A DNA stretch of 12,168 nucleotides from assembly GCA_024279745.1 (NCBI GenBank), contig JAJRRE010000277.1, forward strand, positions 1-12,168, given 5' to 3'. The DNA is from Alphaproteobacteria bacterium (lineage in GTDB: Bacteria > Pseudomonadota > Alphaproteobacteria > Rhizobiales > Hyphomicrobiaceae). The notes beneath the pieces were generated by a model. The model was given only the letters and a program-made list of their open reading frames with translations. It was not told the DNA's origin and made no database searches. This document shows positions 1 to 6,930 of this stretch, one piece after another. Both the position numbers and the translations under genes were made by a program. Within the stretch, counting starts at the first letter, position 1. Each line of letters begins with the position of its first letter.

Positions 1-58
1 AAATTAACCAGTTGTGGCGTAGACAGCCGACCAGTAACAAAAAGGAGCGGGTGCCAGG

Positions 59-793
59 ATGAGACCATCGACGAGTTCGCAAGAACGCAGTGAGCCAAGT
101 TTGATCGGGCGGGCAACGCAGCGGTTTGAACGCTTGAAGCCGTCCAGAAATATTGACCACACTGCCGTTAAGAACGCTTATCGCCGTTGGGCGCCGGTCT
201 ATGATCAGACCTTTGGCCGGGTTGCCGCTGAAGGCCGCATGAAGGCTGTTGAAACCATCAATAAGAGCACCGGCCGGGTTTTGGAAGTCGGCGTCGGCAC
301 AGGGTTGTCGCTGCCCAGCTATGCCGATCATCTTGAAATTGTCGGCATTGATCTGTCGGCTGAGATGCTTAAAAAGGCCCGCCAACGCGTCATCACCGAC
401 AGGCTCGATAATGTCGCCGGCCTGCATGAGATGGACGCCGGCGAACTGGAGTTTCCCGATAACTCCTTCGATACCGTGGTCGCCATGTACACCATGACCG
501 TCGTGCCCGATCCGGACAAAGTCATGCATGAGCTGTCGCGCGTCTGCAAACCCGGCGGGCAGGTCATTTTGGTGAACCATTTCAGTCAGGAGCACGGCAT
601 GAGAGGCTGGGTCGAGCGGCGTATGGCTCCCTTCGCCGATATTTTCGGTTGGCATCCTGTGTTTGACCGCGACCGGGTCATGATCTGTAATGATCTGGAG
701 CTTATCGAAGCTAATGCGCTCAAGCCGGTTGGTTTGTTCACAATGATGCGCTTTGCCAAAAGTGAAACGCCTCATGCTGTCGCGGCTGAATAA
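59..793 (+). CDS. pmtA: SAM-dependent methyltransferase, PmtA-like (phosphatidylethanolamine N-methyltransferase family)
   Basis: Class I (Rossmann-fold) S-adenosylmethionine methyltransferase of 244 residues. The SAM-binding motif I VLEVGVGTGLSLP lies at about residues 74-86, the acidic motif II GIDLS at about 96-100, and the motif AYRRWAPVYDQTF at about 40-52 is typical of the bacterial PmtA group. In that family the enzyme methylates phosphatidylethanolamine stepwise towards phosphatidylcholine at the cytoplasmic face of the membrane. A ribosome binding site AAAGGAG (41-47) precedes the ATG by 11 bases. The protein is some 30 residues longer at the N-terminus than usual for PmtA, and this extra part is polar and featureless. 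The gene runs opposite to all others here and is separated from them by a gene-free stretch, so it is probably unrelated to the redox operon. The methyltransferase class is certain; the phospholipid substrate is inferred from family resemblance, and a ubiquinone/menaquinone-type methyltransferase is the main alternative. Confidence 0.85.
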   Translation: MRPSTSSQERSEPSLIGRATQRFERLKPSRNIDHTAVKNAYRRWAPVYDQTFGRVAAEGRMKAVETINKSTGRVLEVGVGTGLSLPSYADHLEIVGIDLSAEMLKKARQRVITDRLDNVAGLHEMDAGELEFPDNSFDTVVAMYTMTVVPDPDKVMHELSRVCKPGGQVILVNHFSQEHGMRGWVERRMAPFADIFGWHPVFDRDRVMICNDLELIEANALKPVGLFTMMRFAKSETPHAVAAE

Positions 794-1098
794 GCGAGGG
801 GGCCACGGGAGGAGGGGATTAAGCAGGCGCCGCAATTGTGCAGGGCCTAGTTTAATCAATACCCGCCCTGAAGCCGCGTCGTGTGTTTTCACGGATGGAC
901 GAAGACCTACAGGACTTCATCAGACGAAGTTCCGGACTTGTGTATCAGGCGCACCCAAGGGGCATCCCTGATTTTCAGCGGTTTACCAATAGCTTTGCAG
1001 CATGGCCAACGGCTTTGTTATACTGCGTTAATATCGAAACGATCTGAACTTTCAGGACAGATAGAAGACCTTGCAATGAAGCTGGGGCAAGCGCGCGC

Positions 1099-1311
1099 TG
1101 ACCCCACAGCTGGTTCCCCAAATATAGGACAGGTTGTTGAAGTGGATTGAACCTGACGAAGGAACGATCCAAGACGCAGAACAAACGCAGACGGTTTTCG
1201 GCGGAATTCCAGGCTTGGGTGGCGCTGGAGGGAGGCGCTCAAATCATGAGCGCGGCAAAACCAAAAACCATGGTCGTGCGGCCGCATCGCGACTTGTCCA
1301 TTAGACGGCAA
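1099..1311 (+). mobile_element. degraded IS3-family insertion sequence fragment (left end plus start of orfA)
   Basis: Reading + from 1156, the frame gives TKERSKTQNKRRRFSAEF and then QAWVALE. This matches the N-terminus of IS3-family OrfA transposases, where a KRR.(F/H)SAEFKA.VALEAL helix-turn-helix start is common. Just upstream, TGACCCC (1099-1105) and TTCCCCAAATATAGGACAGG (1113-1132) resemble an IS3 left terminus. After VALE the similarity ends, and the frame runs out with unrelated residues to a stop near 1311. No OrfB/DDE catalytic region and no right end are visible. It is a relic with no coding capacity. The recognition rests on family memory, and the outer limits are approximate. Confidence 0.5.
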
Positions 1312-1449
1312 TGAAATTTGCTGTTGCTCTCCGGTTCGCGCTTAATCCTACGAGCTTTCAATGGTATTGATCGGATTAAGAAGCGCCAAAAACCCTGTGC
1401 GACGCGATGAAATACTTGTTCATATTTTTTCGTCATCCATTATTTATTT

Positions 1450-1508
1450 TCGCCCCGAAAACTGAATACGCAATTTTTCACATTGCTATCGTATGGTTTT
1501 CGGGGCGA
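1450..1508. repeat. perfect 13-bp inverted repeat forming a long hairpin
   Basis: The left arm TCGCCCCGAAAAC (1450-1462) and right arm GTTTTCGGGGCGA (1496-1508) are perfect inverted copies. Inside them ATACG/CGTAT (1466-1470 and 1490-1494) and CAAT/ATTG (1471-1474 and 1482-1485) pair as well, giving one extended stem with small bulges. It lies 34 bases past the stop codon of the peroxidase-like gene, so it could end or protect the 3' end of the operon mRNA. Neither side carries the T-run of a classical intrinsic terminator. A small palindromic mobile element is another possibility. Confidence 0.6.
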
Positions 1509-1542
1509 TGGGGGTTCGTGACTATCGAGTAGTAAGTTTTCT

Positions 1543-2694
1543 TTACCACTGATTGACCATCGGGAATTTAAGTAGGCCATAGGGCGGTGACTTCGGCCGT
1601 TCGACAAGGATTTCGCTGCCGCTCAAACTTTCCAAAAATGCAACCAGGTCGGATTTCTCGCTGTTCGTAAGACCAAGAGGCTTGACCTTCTTTGTCTTTG
1701 TCCCGAAGGGATCATCGCGGCCACCGGCATTATAAAAATCAACGACTTCCTCGAAAGTAAAGAAGACACCATTGTGCATGTAGGGCGCCGTGTACTTTGT
1801 ATATCGCAATGGCGGCGTGCGGAATTTGCCCAGGTCTGCTTTGTTTTTGGTCGCGCGAAATCTTCCTGGATCCCGATCGAGCTTGAGATAAACGTCTTCA
1901 GAAAACCCTGAGGAGCGCATCCGCTCGCGCATGGCGATTTGCCGTTGCGGGTTCTCCTCAAAGGCGGAATTCTTGGGCACACCAAGATTGTAATGCTCCT
2001 GGTCGCTCAGCAACGGTCCGCTATGGCAAGCAATGCAGCTTGCTTTGCCTTCAAAAAGTGCCTTGCCTCGGAGTTGCTTCGTGGAGAGTGCTTTTTTATC
2101 GCCGCCCATGTATTTATCAAATGGTGAATCTTTGGCGATAATGGTTCGCTCATAAGCAGAGATTGCTGAAAGAGCCAGATCATAACTAGGCGCTTTGCCG
2201 TAGACCTTGGCAAACAGCTTTACATATACGGGGATCTGCTTCATTCGCTCTTCGGCCAGGACTGGTTTTAAGTTGCCCGCCAAAGACCCATTGATTGCTG
2301 AATGTGCCTGCTTTTCCATTGTGGATGCTGACGATGTCCAGAACCAGGCCTTCATGAAAGCAGCATTGACGATGGTCTGGGAGTTGCGCCAATGAACTGT
2401 TCCAGGATATCCACGCGATAAGTCTGCGCCGTCGCCCCATCCTCGTTTTGGCTCGTGGCAATCAGCGCAGGATATGGACCCGTCTCCCGAAAGTCTCGCA
2501 TCAAAAAACAGATGCTTACCCAACGCCACCCGGTCCTTGGTAAGGGGGGCATCCTTGGGAACCGGCACCTCAGGTAACGCCGCCAGCGGCTCGGGTCCGC
2601 TGGCAGACAGCACTTCAAGTTTGCCGCCCAGCAAAGCGATGCTTATCGCTGCAATACTTACCGCAAGGGCGGAATAAATGTGTTTTTTTCTCAT
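1543..2694 (-). CDS. di-haem cytochrome c peroxidase/MauG-family protein with altered active site
   Basis: A periplasmic di-haem c protein of 383 residues, a normal length for the bacterial cytochrome c peroxidase/MauG/IdrP family. A hydrophobic N-terminal segment (about residues 7-24) acts as signal peptide or anchor. Haem motifs are CADCH (76-80) and CIACH (220-224). The segment TAPYMHNG places Met306 as distal ligand of the electron-transfer haem, as in cytochrome c peroxidases and unlike the Tyr of MauG. Where the family normally reads W-DGR...EDQA..P.....E, this protein keeps Trp119 and Gln129 but has TSS for DGR, Ala133 for the proline and Ala139 for the catalytic glutamate, in an ungapped alignment. 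It may therefore be an electron-transfer protein rather than a working peroxidase. It is the last gene of the redox operon, 17 bases after the preceding stop, with GGGAG nine bases before the ATG. Known iodate reductase loci carry two such genes (idrP1 and idrP2); only one is present here. Confidence 0.9.
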   Translation of the reverse strand: MRKKHIYSALAVSIAAISIALLGGKLEVLSASGPEPLAALPEVPVPKDAPLTKDRVALGKHLFFDARLSGDGSISCADCHEPKRGWGDGADLSRGYPGTVHWRNSQTIVNAAFMKAWFWTSSASTMEKQAHSAINGSLAGNLKPVLAEERMKQIPVYVKLFAKVYGKAPSYDLALSAISAYERTIIAKDSPFDKYMGGDKKALSTKQLRGKALFEGKASCIACHSGPLLSDQEHYNLGVPKNSAFEENPQRQIAMRERMRSSGFSEDVYLKLDRDPGRFRATKNKADLGKFRTPPLRYTKYTAPYMHNGVFFTFEEVVDFYNAGGRDDPFGTKTKKVKPLGLTNSEKSDLVAFLESLSGSEILVERPKSPPYGLLKFPMVNQW

Positions 2695-2711
2695 GGATCG
2701 ATACTCCCGCC

Positions 2712-3485
2712 TTAAATTTTCAATTTCATGTCCAGGTTTGGTAACGTGCCTGGCTTGATGTCTACAGTTTGTTTGGCTTTCCCGAGCACCGGATGCCAGG
2801 CTATGATTTCAAACTTGCCAGCGGGTATGTCAGCGATCGAAAAGTTACCCTTGGCATCACTCAAAGTCACATAGGGATGATCGCTCAAATATATCCAGGC
2901 GGACATCCAGTTATGGGCATCGCAATCGACCTCGACAATATTGCTGCGCCGGGTCTTCATGATGTGTTTGTCGACCTGACCGGCTGCTGGCTGCGCAATA
3001 TTGAACATATTGCGCCGCGCCCGCCCGATAATTTCATAAGCGTGGATATTGTGCAGCAACGGATCCTTGTTGGTGATCTCAAGCACAGCACGCTTTGGCG
3101 CCAGCTGAATGTAGGGCACGAAGCGGCAGCGTTCTTGAATTATTCGCGGTGTCGTATGGGGCGTCTGCCAACTCTTGCCTTTGGAAATACCTTGAATAGC
3201 CACGACAGTGTTGTGCACCGAGCTGTCGCTATTCACCTTTACTGGATCAGGATCGACACTGCCTGTACCGCAATGCGTGTTGTCCTTGGAAATTGTAATT
3301 TCGTCGGGCTTGGGTAACGTACCGTGAAAGGTCACGCGCCCTGTGAGCGTTCGCCCTGCGCTGACGTTGATTTCCTGGTAGGCGGCGTTGGCCGTTGCGG
3401 CACCTGCCAGCGCGTACCAGGCAGTGGCGGCAGCGCCTGCAACAACAAACTTGCGGCGGGACAATTCCTCTCGCAGTTGAACCAT
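2712..3485 (-). CDS. Tat-exported cupredoxin-like protein with carboxypeptidase-regulatory-like C-terminus
   Basis: A 257-residue secreted protein with a twin-arginine signal (SRRKFV at 9-14, hydrophobic stretch to about 32, likely cleavage after ANA at 34). The middle part looks like a cupredoxin fold. A likely type 1 copper site is made by a histidine in the LLHNIHAY segment (His145 or His148) together with Cys188, His191 and Met194 of CDAHNWM. Cys72 and Cys120 are the only other cysteines and probably form a disulfide. From about 203 the chain becomes the small beta-sandwich DHPYVTLSDAKGNF...IPAGKFEIIAWH often described as a carboxypeptidase regulatory-like domain and commonly found fused after such cupredoxin units. 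It lies between the di-haem cytochrome and the peroxidase-like gene, with AAAGGAG nine bases before the ATG and a 22-base gap to the preceding stop. Family precedent suggests an electron carrier in the periplasm. Copper binding is inferred from residues only. Confidence 0.85.
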   Translation of the reverse strand: MVQLREELSRRKFVVAGAAATAWYALAGAATANAAYQEINVSAGRTLTGRVTFHGTLPKPDEITISKDNTHCGTGSVDPDPVKVNSDSSVHNTVVAIQGISKGKSWQTPHTTPRIIQERCRFVPYIQLAPKRAVLEITNKDPLLHNIHAYEIIGRARRNMFNIAQPAAGQVDKHIMKTRRSNIVEVDCDAHNWMSAWIYLSDHPYVTLSDAKGNFSIADIPAGKFEIIAWHPVLGKAKQTVDIKPGTLPNLDMKLKI

Positions 3486-3507
3486 GCTAGAATTCTCCTT
3501 TGTTTAA

Positions 3508-4254
3508 TCAATCATTGATATTTTTTTTGGACAAAGAAAGTACGTAGCCGCTTAGAGCCCAGATCTCGTTTGGCTTGGCTTTAGAAGCGTATGCCGGCAT
3601 CGGCGTCCCATCGAGACCAGTGCTGATCCGCGTATAAATATCACGTGGCATCGCACCGCCCTTGAACTGACCACGACTTAAATCGGGCGCCCAAATTCGG
3701 CGCTTTTGGGCATCTTTAAGTGTCAGTGATGAAGTCCCGTCGCCAAGCCCATCGACGCCATGGCAGGCCGCACATTGCAGGCGCTCATAGACTTGCCGGC
3801 CAAGGGCCAGATCAAAAGACCTGGGCTTCGTTGGCAGATCTATCGGCTTACCTGCTTTGTCAATGCCAGCAACCGCCTTGACATAAGTAACAAGTGCCCA
3901 GCGATCCTTTGCTGGCAGTTCCTGGAAGCTCGGCATCATGGCACCAGCCATGCTCGATATGCCGCGTGTGATGGTCTTGAACAAATCCTGATCGGTTGGA
4001 TTTTCACCGGTCGGCGTCGAGCGCAGTTTGAATACACCCAGTTGCAGATTTCTCGGACGTGGGTTCAGTATATATGCGCCCGGCCCCGCCCCATCACCTT
4101 CAACACCATGACAGGCCGCGCATTCACGCATATAGATTTTTTTGCCAGCGGCCTTCAGCGCAGGGTCAGCGCCTGCGGCCAGGGCGGGTCCTGAATACTG
4201 TGCTATGAAAAGAAGGAGCAGGGGCACAATGATTGATGAGCGTTTGTTAAGCAT
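3508..4254 (-). CDS. di-haem cytochrome c (class I)
   Basis: A periplasmic c-type cytochrome of 248 residues made of two class I domains. A Sec signal peptide spans residues 1-26 (cleavage after ALA). The haem motifs are both CAACH, at 45-49 and 161-165. Met107 (MPSF) and Met219 (MPAY) are the probable sixth ligands, giving two His/Met haems. It follows the molybdenum subunit gene by 13 bases, with AAGGGAG eight bases before the ATG, partly inside the end of the upstream gene, so the two are almost certainly cotranscribed. Arsenite oxidase loci often carry a single-haem cytochrome c in this position; a two-haem version points to the same job, exchanging electrons between the Mo/Rieske enzyme and the respiratory chain or the other carriers of the operon. 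That direction of flow is an inference. Confidence 0.92.
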   Translation of the reverse strand: MLNKRSSIIVPLLLLFIAQYSGPALAAGADPALKAAGKKIYMRECAACHGVEGDGAGPGAYILNPRPRNLQLGVFKLRSTPTGENPTDQDLFKTITRGISSMAGAMMPSFQELPAKDRWALVTYVKAVAGIDKAGKPIDLPTKPRSFDLALGRQVYERLQCAACHGVDGLGDGTSSLTLKDAQKRRIWAPDLSRGQFKGGAMPRDIYTRISTGLDGTPMPAYASKAKPNEIWALSGYVLSLSKKNIND

Positions 4255-4267
4255 TCCTGATCTCCCT

Positions 4268-6883
4268 TCAGCCTGCGGTCCGTGGGATGAACGACATGTT
4301 GCCTTCCACCTTCTTCAGTGGTGTTTCGCCAATCTTGCGAACGGTTCCCTTGCCAATCTTGTAATTGTAGACACCGGTAACGGGATCAGTGACGGCTGGC
4401 ACGACAATGTCTGCTGATTGACCGGGGTAAAAGGCATAGGTGTAGCTAACGCCGCGCCCAACTTCGTCCGTCACATAAGCAACCAGTGAGACAACGCCTC
4501 GGGTCTTGTTGCCCAATTGATCAATGACATCCTTGTTTTCGACGGCCACCAGATCACCGCTCTCAATGCCGCGCTTGTTGGCATCCGACGGGTTGATCAT
4601 CAGGAAGTTAGAGGGGTAGCGCTGTTTGACGAAGGGGTTGCGCGTGTCGTCGAACATCGACTGCCAAATCTGATTGATCCGGCCATTCGACACCCAGAGT
4701 TCATCGCCCTTCGGTCGGAACGTCTCGAAGGTGTCCTTAACCAGGTCCCAGTCACCCTTCATGAAGATGGCTTTGCCACTTGCTGTCTTGAATTTATAGA
4801 TAACTTTTGATGCGGTCTTTTTCTCAGCCTCAGGGAATGTCTCATCATGAAGCCGTTTGGTGCCGACAAGTTTGCCATCGACAATCCGCGCGGGCAGCTG
4901 AATACCTGTCGTACTCATCTGGCGCAAGAATTCGTGTCCTTTTTTACCAGCCTTCTTGGCTTCTTGCACAACATGATAGAAGTCGTATTTGCCACCTTTG
5001 GATTTCTTCGCGGCTTCTTCGAAGATGTCGTTAGATTCTTTATAATCCCAACCCTCAAAGCCCATCTTTTTGGCGATCTGGGCAATAATCCACCAGTCCG
5101 GTTTGGCATCGCCAGGTGGATCGTAAAACTTGGAGTAAATGCGTAAGCGCCGTTCGCCTTGCGCACGAGTGAAGTCAACCTCGCCCCAGGTCGCCGCCGG
5201 CAGGACAATGTCGGCAAATCCGGTCAGCGTGTTGGGATAAATATCCTGCTGGATTAGGAACATTCCGCCAGCGTCCATGCGCTTTTTAAGCGAAGCAACA
5301 ATGGCAACTTTATCCAGGCTGTCAGGTTGAATTTTATGCTTGCGCGTAAGCTCACCCAGCTTCAGCCTAATGGCCTGCCCGGCATTCATAGAATCGAGCC
5401 ACGTTGTGCCGAGAATATAGCCAACACGAAGTTTGCCCGACATGGCGTATTTGTCAAAATTCACGGGCATGGGAGCCGGCTCGCCCTTGCGTCCGTGCTT
5501 TGACTTCACCCATGACTTACTCAGGGGATAGCCCTTGAGTTTCATGCCGCCGCGTTGATGACCACCCGCGCGGCACATGTTGTGACCAGGCCGGCTGCCA
5601 GCCCCACATAACAGACCCAACGATGACAAAGACGCGCTGGCTGGATAATTAAAGGACCAATAGTTGCCCTTCTCAAGCATGAACGTTGCCTTCACACGCA
5701 GTTTGCCGCGGGGCTTGGCAAGCATCCGTGCCGCCTTGATAATTTTCTCCTTCGGAACCCAGGTTATTTTTTCAGCGCTGTCGAGCGTGAAGGTATCGTC
5801 GGCAAGAAGCCACGCCTTGTGCTCTTCATAGGTCTGGCCAAAGGTGCGGCGGCGCCAGTTTTTACCTTTCTTCTCCTGCATGATCTCGTCGCGGTTGGCG
5901 GTCATTCGCGCGATCCACTCCGTGTCCTCCCAGCCCTGCTCAATGATGTAGCGTTGAATTGCGTTGTTTAGAACAGTGTCTGTGTTGGGCTGCACCTGCA
6001 AATGAAGGCCACCATTGCGCTCCGCGTAGACTGCCGTGGGGCTCTTGCGTGGATTAACAAAAATGATCTTGGCGCCGCCCGGTGCAATCCATTCGGTAAA
6101 CAGGATTGTGTGATTTTCATAAGGATCGAAGCCGGACATGAAAATGACATCGGCCTGCTTGAAATCCGAATAAGAAGTAGAGAACCCGTCGACACCGCTA
6201 TCGTCCAATCCAACAGCATCGTTTGTTCCCGTCGGCTTATCGTGCTCAGCTCCGATGGCAGTGCCGATGTCTTTATAAATCAACTTTGACAGGGCATAAG
6301 TATTCTCCCAGAACTGGTATGAATAATAACGCATACCAAATGCATTGGGGCCGTCTTTATCAATCGCATACCTGGAAAGTTCGGCGACAATCGACGTTGC
6401 CATGTCCCAGGAGATGGGCTGTAGTGTATCATTGACGCGCACCAATGGAGATTGCAACCGATCAGCAGTTGCCTTTTTCGGGTTGTAGGGTTTTTGCGCG
6501 ATCTTTCCGCCACGCACTGAATGGTTGCCTTTGCGATTAACAGCGGATTCGCCGTCAGGAACGACAACGACGTGATGCAGCTTACCATCTCTCTTGACGA
6601 TATTATGCATGTTGGGGCTGACCCAGCGGCCCGATGCGGCGGCTACAGGAAAATCTGCATGGAAGGCGTTTTGCGATGCTGTGCTGCCACCTGCCTCATT
6701 AACGGGCCAGGTATAGGCCTTGTAGCCACAGCCCACGATGCAGTAGTCGCAAGCAGTAGGGTGTACTTTTGCATGGGCCGGGGGGATCGGAACGTTATCA
6801 GATCCCTCCTCATAGACCCCATAGTCAATCGAAGGGCTACGAGCGGCCAGAAGCATTTCTCGGCGGTTTATCTTGCGTGACAT
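4268..6883 (-). CDS. molybdopterin oxidoreductase large subunit, AioA/IdrA clade (DMSO reductase superfamily)
   Basis: An 871-residue catalytic subunit with Mo-bis(pyranopterin) and a 3Fe-4S cluster. The motif Cys45-X2-Cys48-X3-Cys52 followed by Ser122 (in SVRGG) instead of a fourth cysteine is the hallmark of arsenite oxidase AioA and iodate reductase IdrA, and CIVGCGYKAY is very close to AioA. Further family signatures are FWENTYALSKL (191-201), the segment ending ADVIFMSG (244-251) and CRAGGHQRGG (437-446). Arg438 and His442 there correspond to the active-site Arg/His pair of AioA. The stretch before ADVIFMSG, where AioA carries further arsenite-contacting residues (His and Glu), does not obviously keep them. 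There is no signal peptide beyond a stub (NRREMLLAARS), so export by hitchhiking with the Tat-signal Rieske partner is likely, as for AioA. GAGGAG lies 11 bases before the ATG. The family is certain; the substrate is not. Canonical arsenite oxidase is unlikely, and iodate or another oxyanion is possible. Confidence 0.88.
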   Translation of the reverse strand: MSRKINRREMLLAARSPSIDYGVYEEGSDNVPIPPAHAKVHPTACDYCIVGCGYKAYTWPVNEAGGSTASQNAFHADFPVAAASGRWVSPNMHNIVKRDGKLHHVVVVPDGESAVNRKGNHSVRGGKIAQKPYNPKKATADRLQSPLVRVNDTLQPISWDMATSIVAELSRYAIDKDGPNAFGMRYYSYQFWENTYALSKLIYKDIGTAIGAEHDKPTGTNDAVGLDDSGVDGFSTSYSDFKQADVIFMSGFDPYENHTILFTEWIAPGGAKIIFVNPRKSPTAVYAERNGGLHLQVQPNTDTVLNNAIQRYIIEQGWEDTEWIARMTANRDEIMQEKKGKNWRRRTFGQTYEEHKAWLLADDTFTLDSAEKITWVPKEKIIKAARMLAKPRGKLRVKATFMLEKGNYWSFNYPASASLSSLGLLCGAGSRPGHNMCRAGGHQRGGMKLKGYPLSKSWVKSKHGRKGEPAPMPVNFDKYAMSGKLRVGYILGTTWLDSMNAGQAIRLKLGELTRKHKIQPDSLDKVAIVASLKKRMDAGGMFLIQQDIYPNTLTGFADIVLPAATWGEVDFTRAQGERRLRIYSKFYDPPGDAKPDWWIIAQIAKKMGFEGWDYKESNDIFEEAAKKSKGGKYDFYHVVQEAKKAGKKGHEFLRQMSTTGIQLPARIVDGKLVGTKRLHDETFPEAEKKTASKVIYKFKTASGKAIFMKGDWDLVKDTFETFRPKGDELWVSNGRINQIWQSMFDDTRNPFVKQRYPSNFLMINPSDANKRGIESGDLVAVENKDVIDQLGNKTRGVVSLVAYVTDEVGRGVSYTYAFYPGQSADIVVPAVTDPVTGVYNYKIGKGTVRKIGETPLKKVEGNMSFIPRTAG

Positions 6884-6930
6884 GACGTAAAGTCTCCTCG
6901 CGGTCGTTATTGTAATAGTATTTTTCAGCT

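Larger units (their letters stand above)
794..1542. other. gene-poor region with mobile-element debris
   Basis: About 750 bases between two converging genes. Short open frames exist on both strands, but none has a ribosome binding site or a recognisable product. A weak hairpin with arms CAGGGC (841-846) and GCCCTG (865-870) lies shortly after the methyltransferase stop but lacks a T-run. The stretch also holds an IS3-like fragment (about 1099-1311) and a long hairpin (1450-1508), listed separately. It reads as a decayed insertion hot spot. Confidence 0.6.

Noticed and set aside
895..1047. 50-codon + strand frame beginning MDEDLQDFIRRSS
   Set aside because: No ribosome binding site and no family recognised; lies in a decayed region. 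A relic cannot be excluded.
1239..1436. 65-codon - strand frame after the peroxidase-like gene
   Set aside because: No ribosome binding site, overlaps the IS3 relic on the other strand, and the product resembles nothing known to me.
2769..3317. 182-codon + strand open frame
   Set aside because: Fully antisense to the cupredoxin-like gene, no ribosome binding site and no recognisable domain; a shadow frame.
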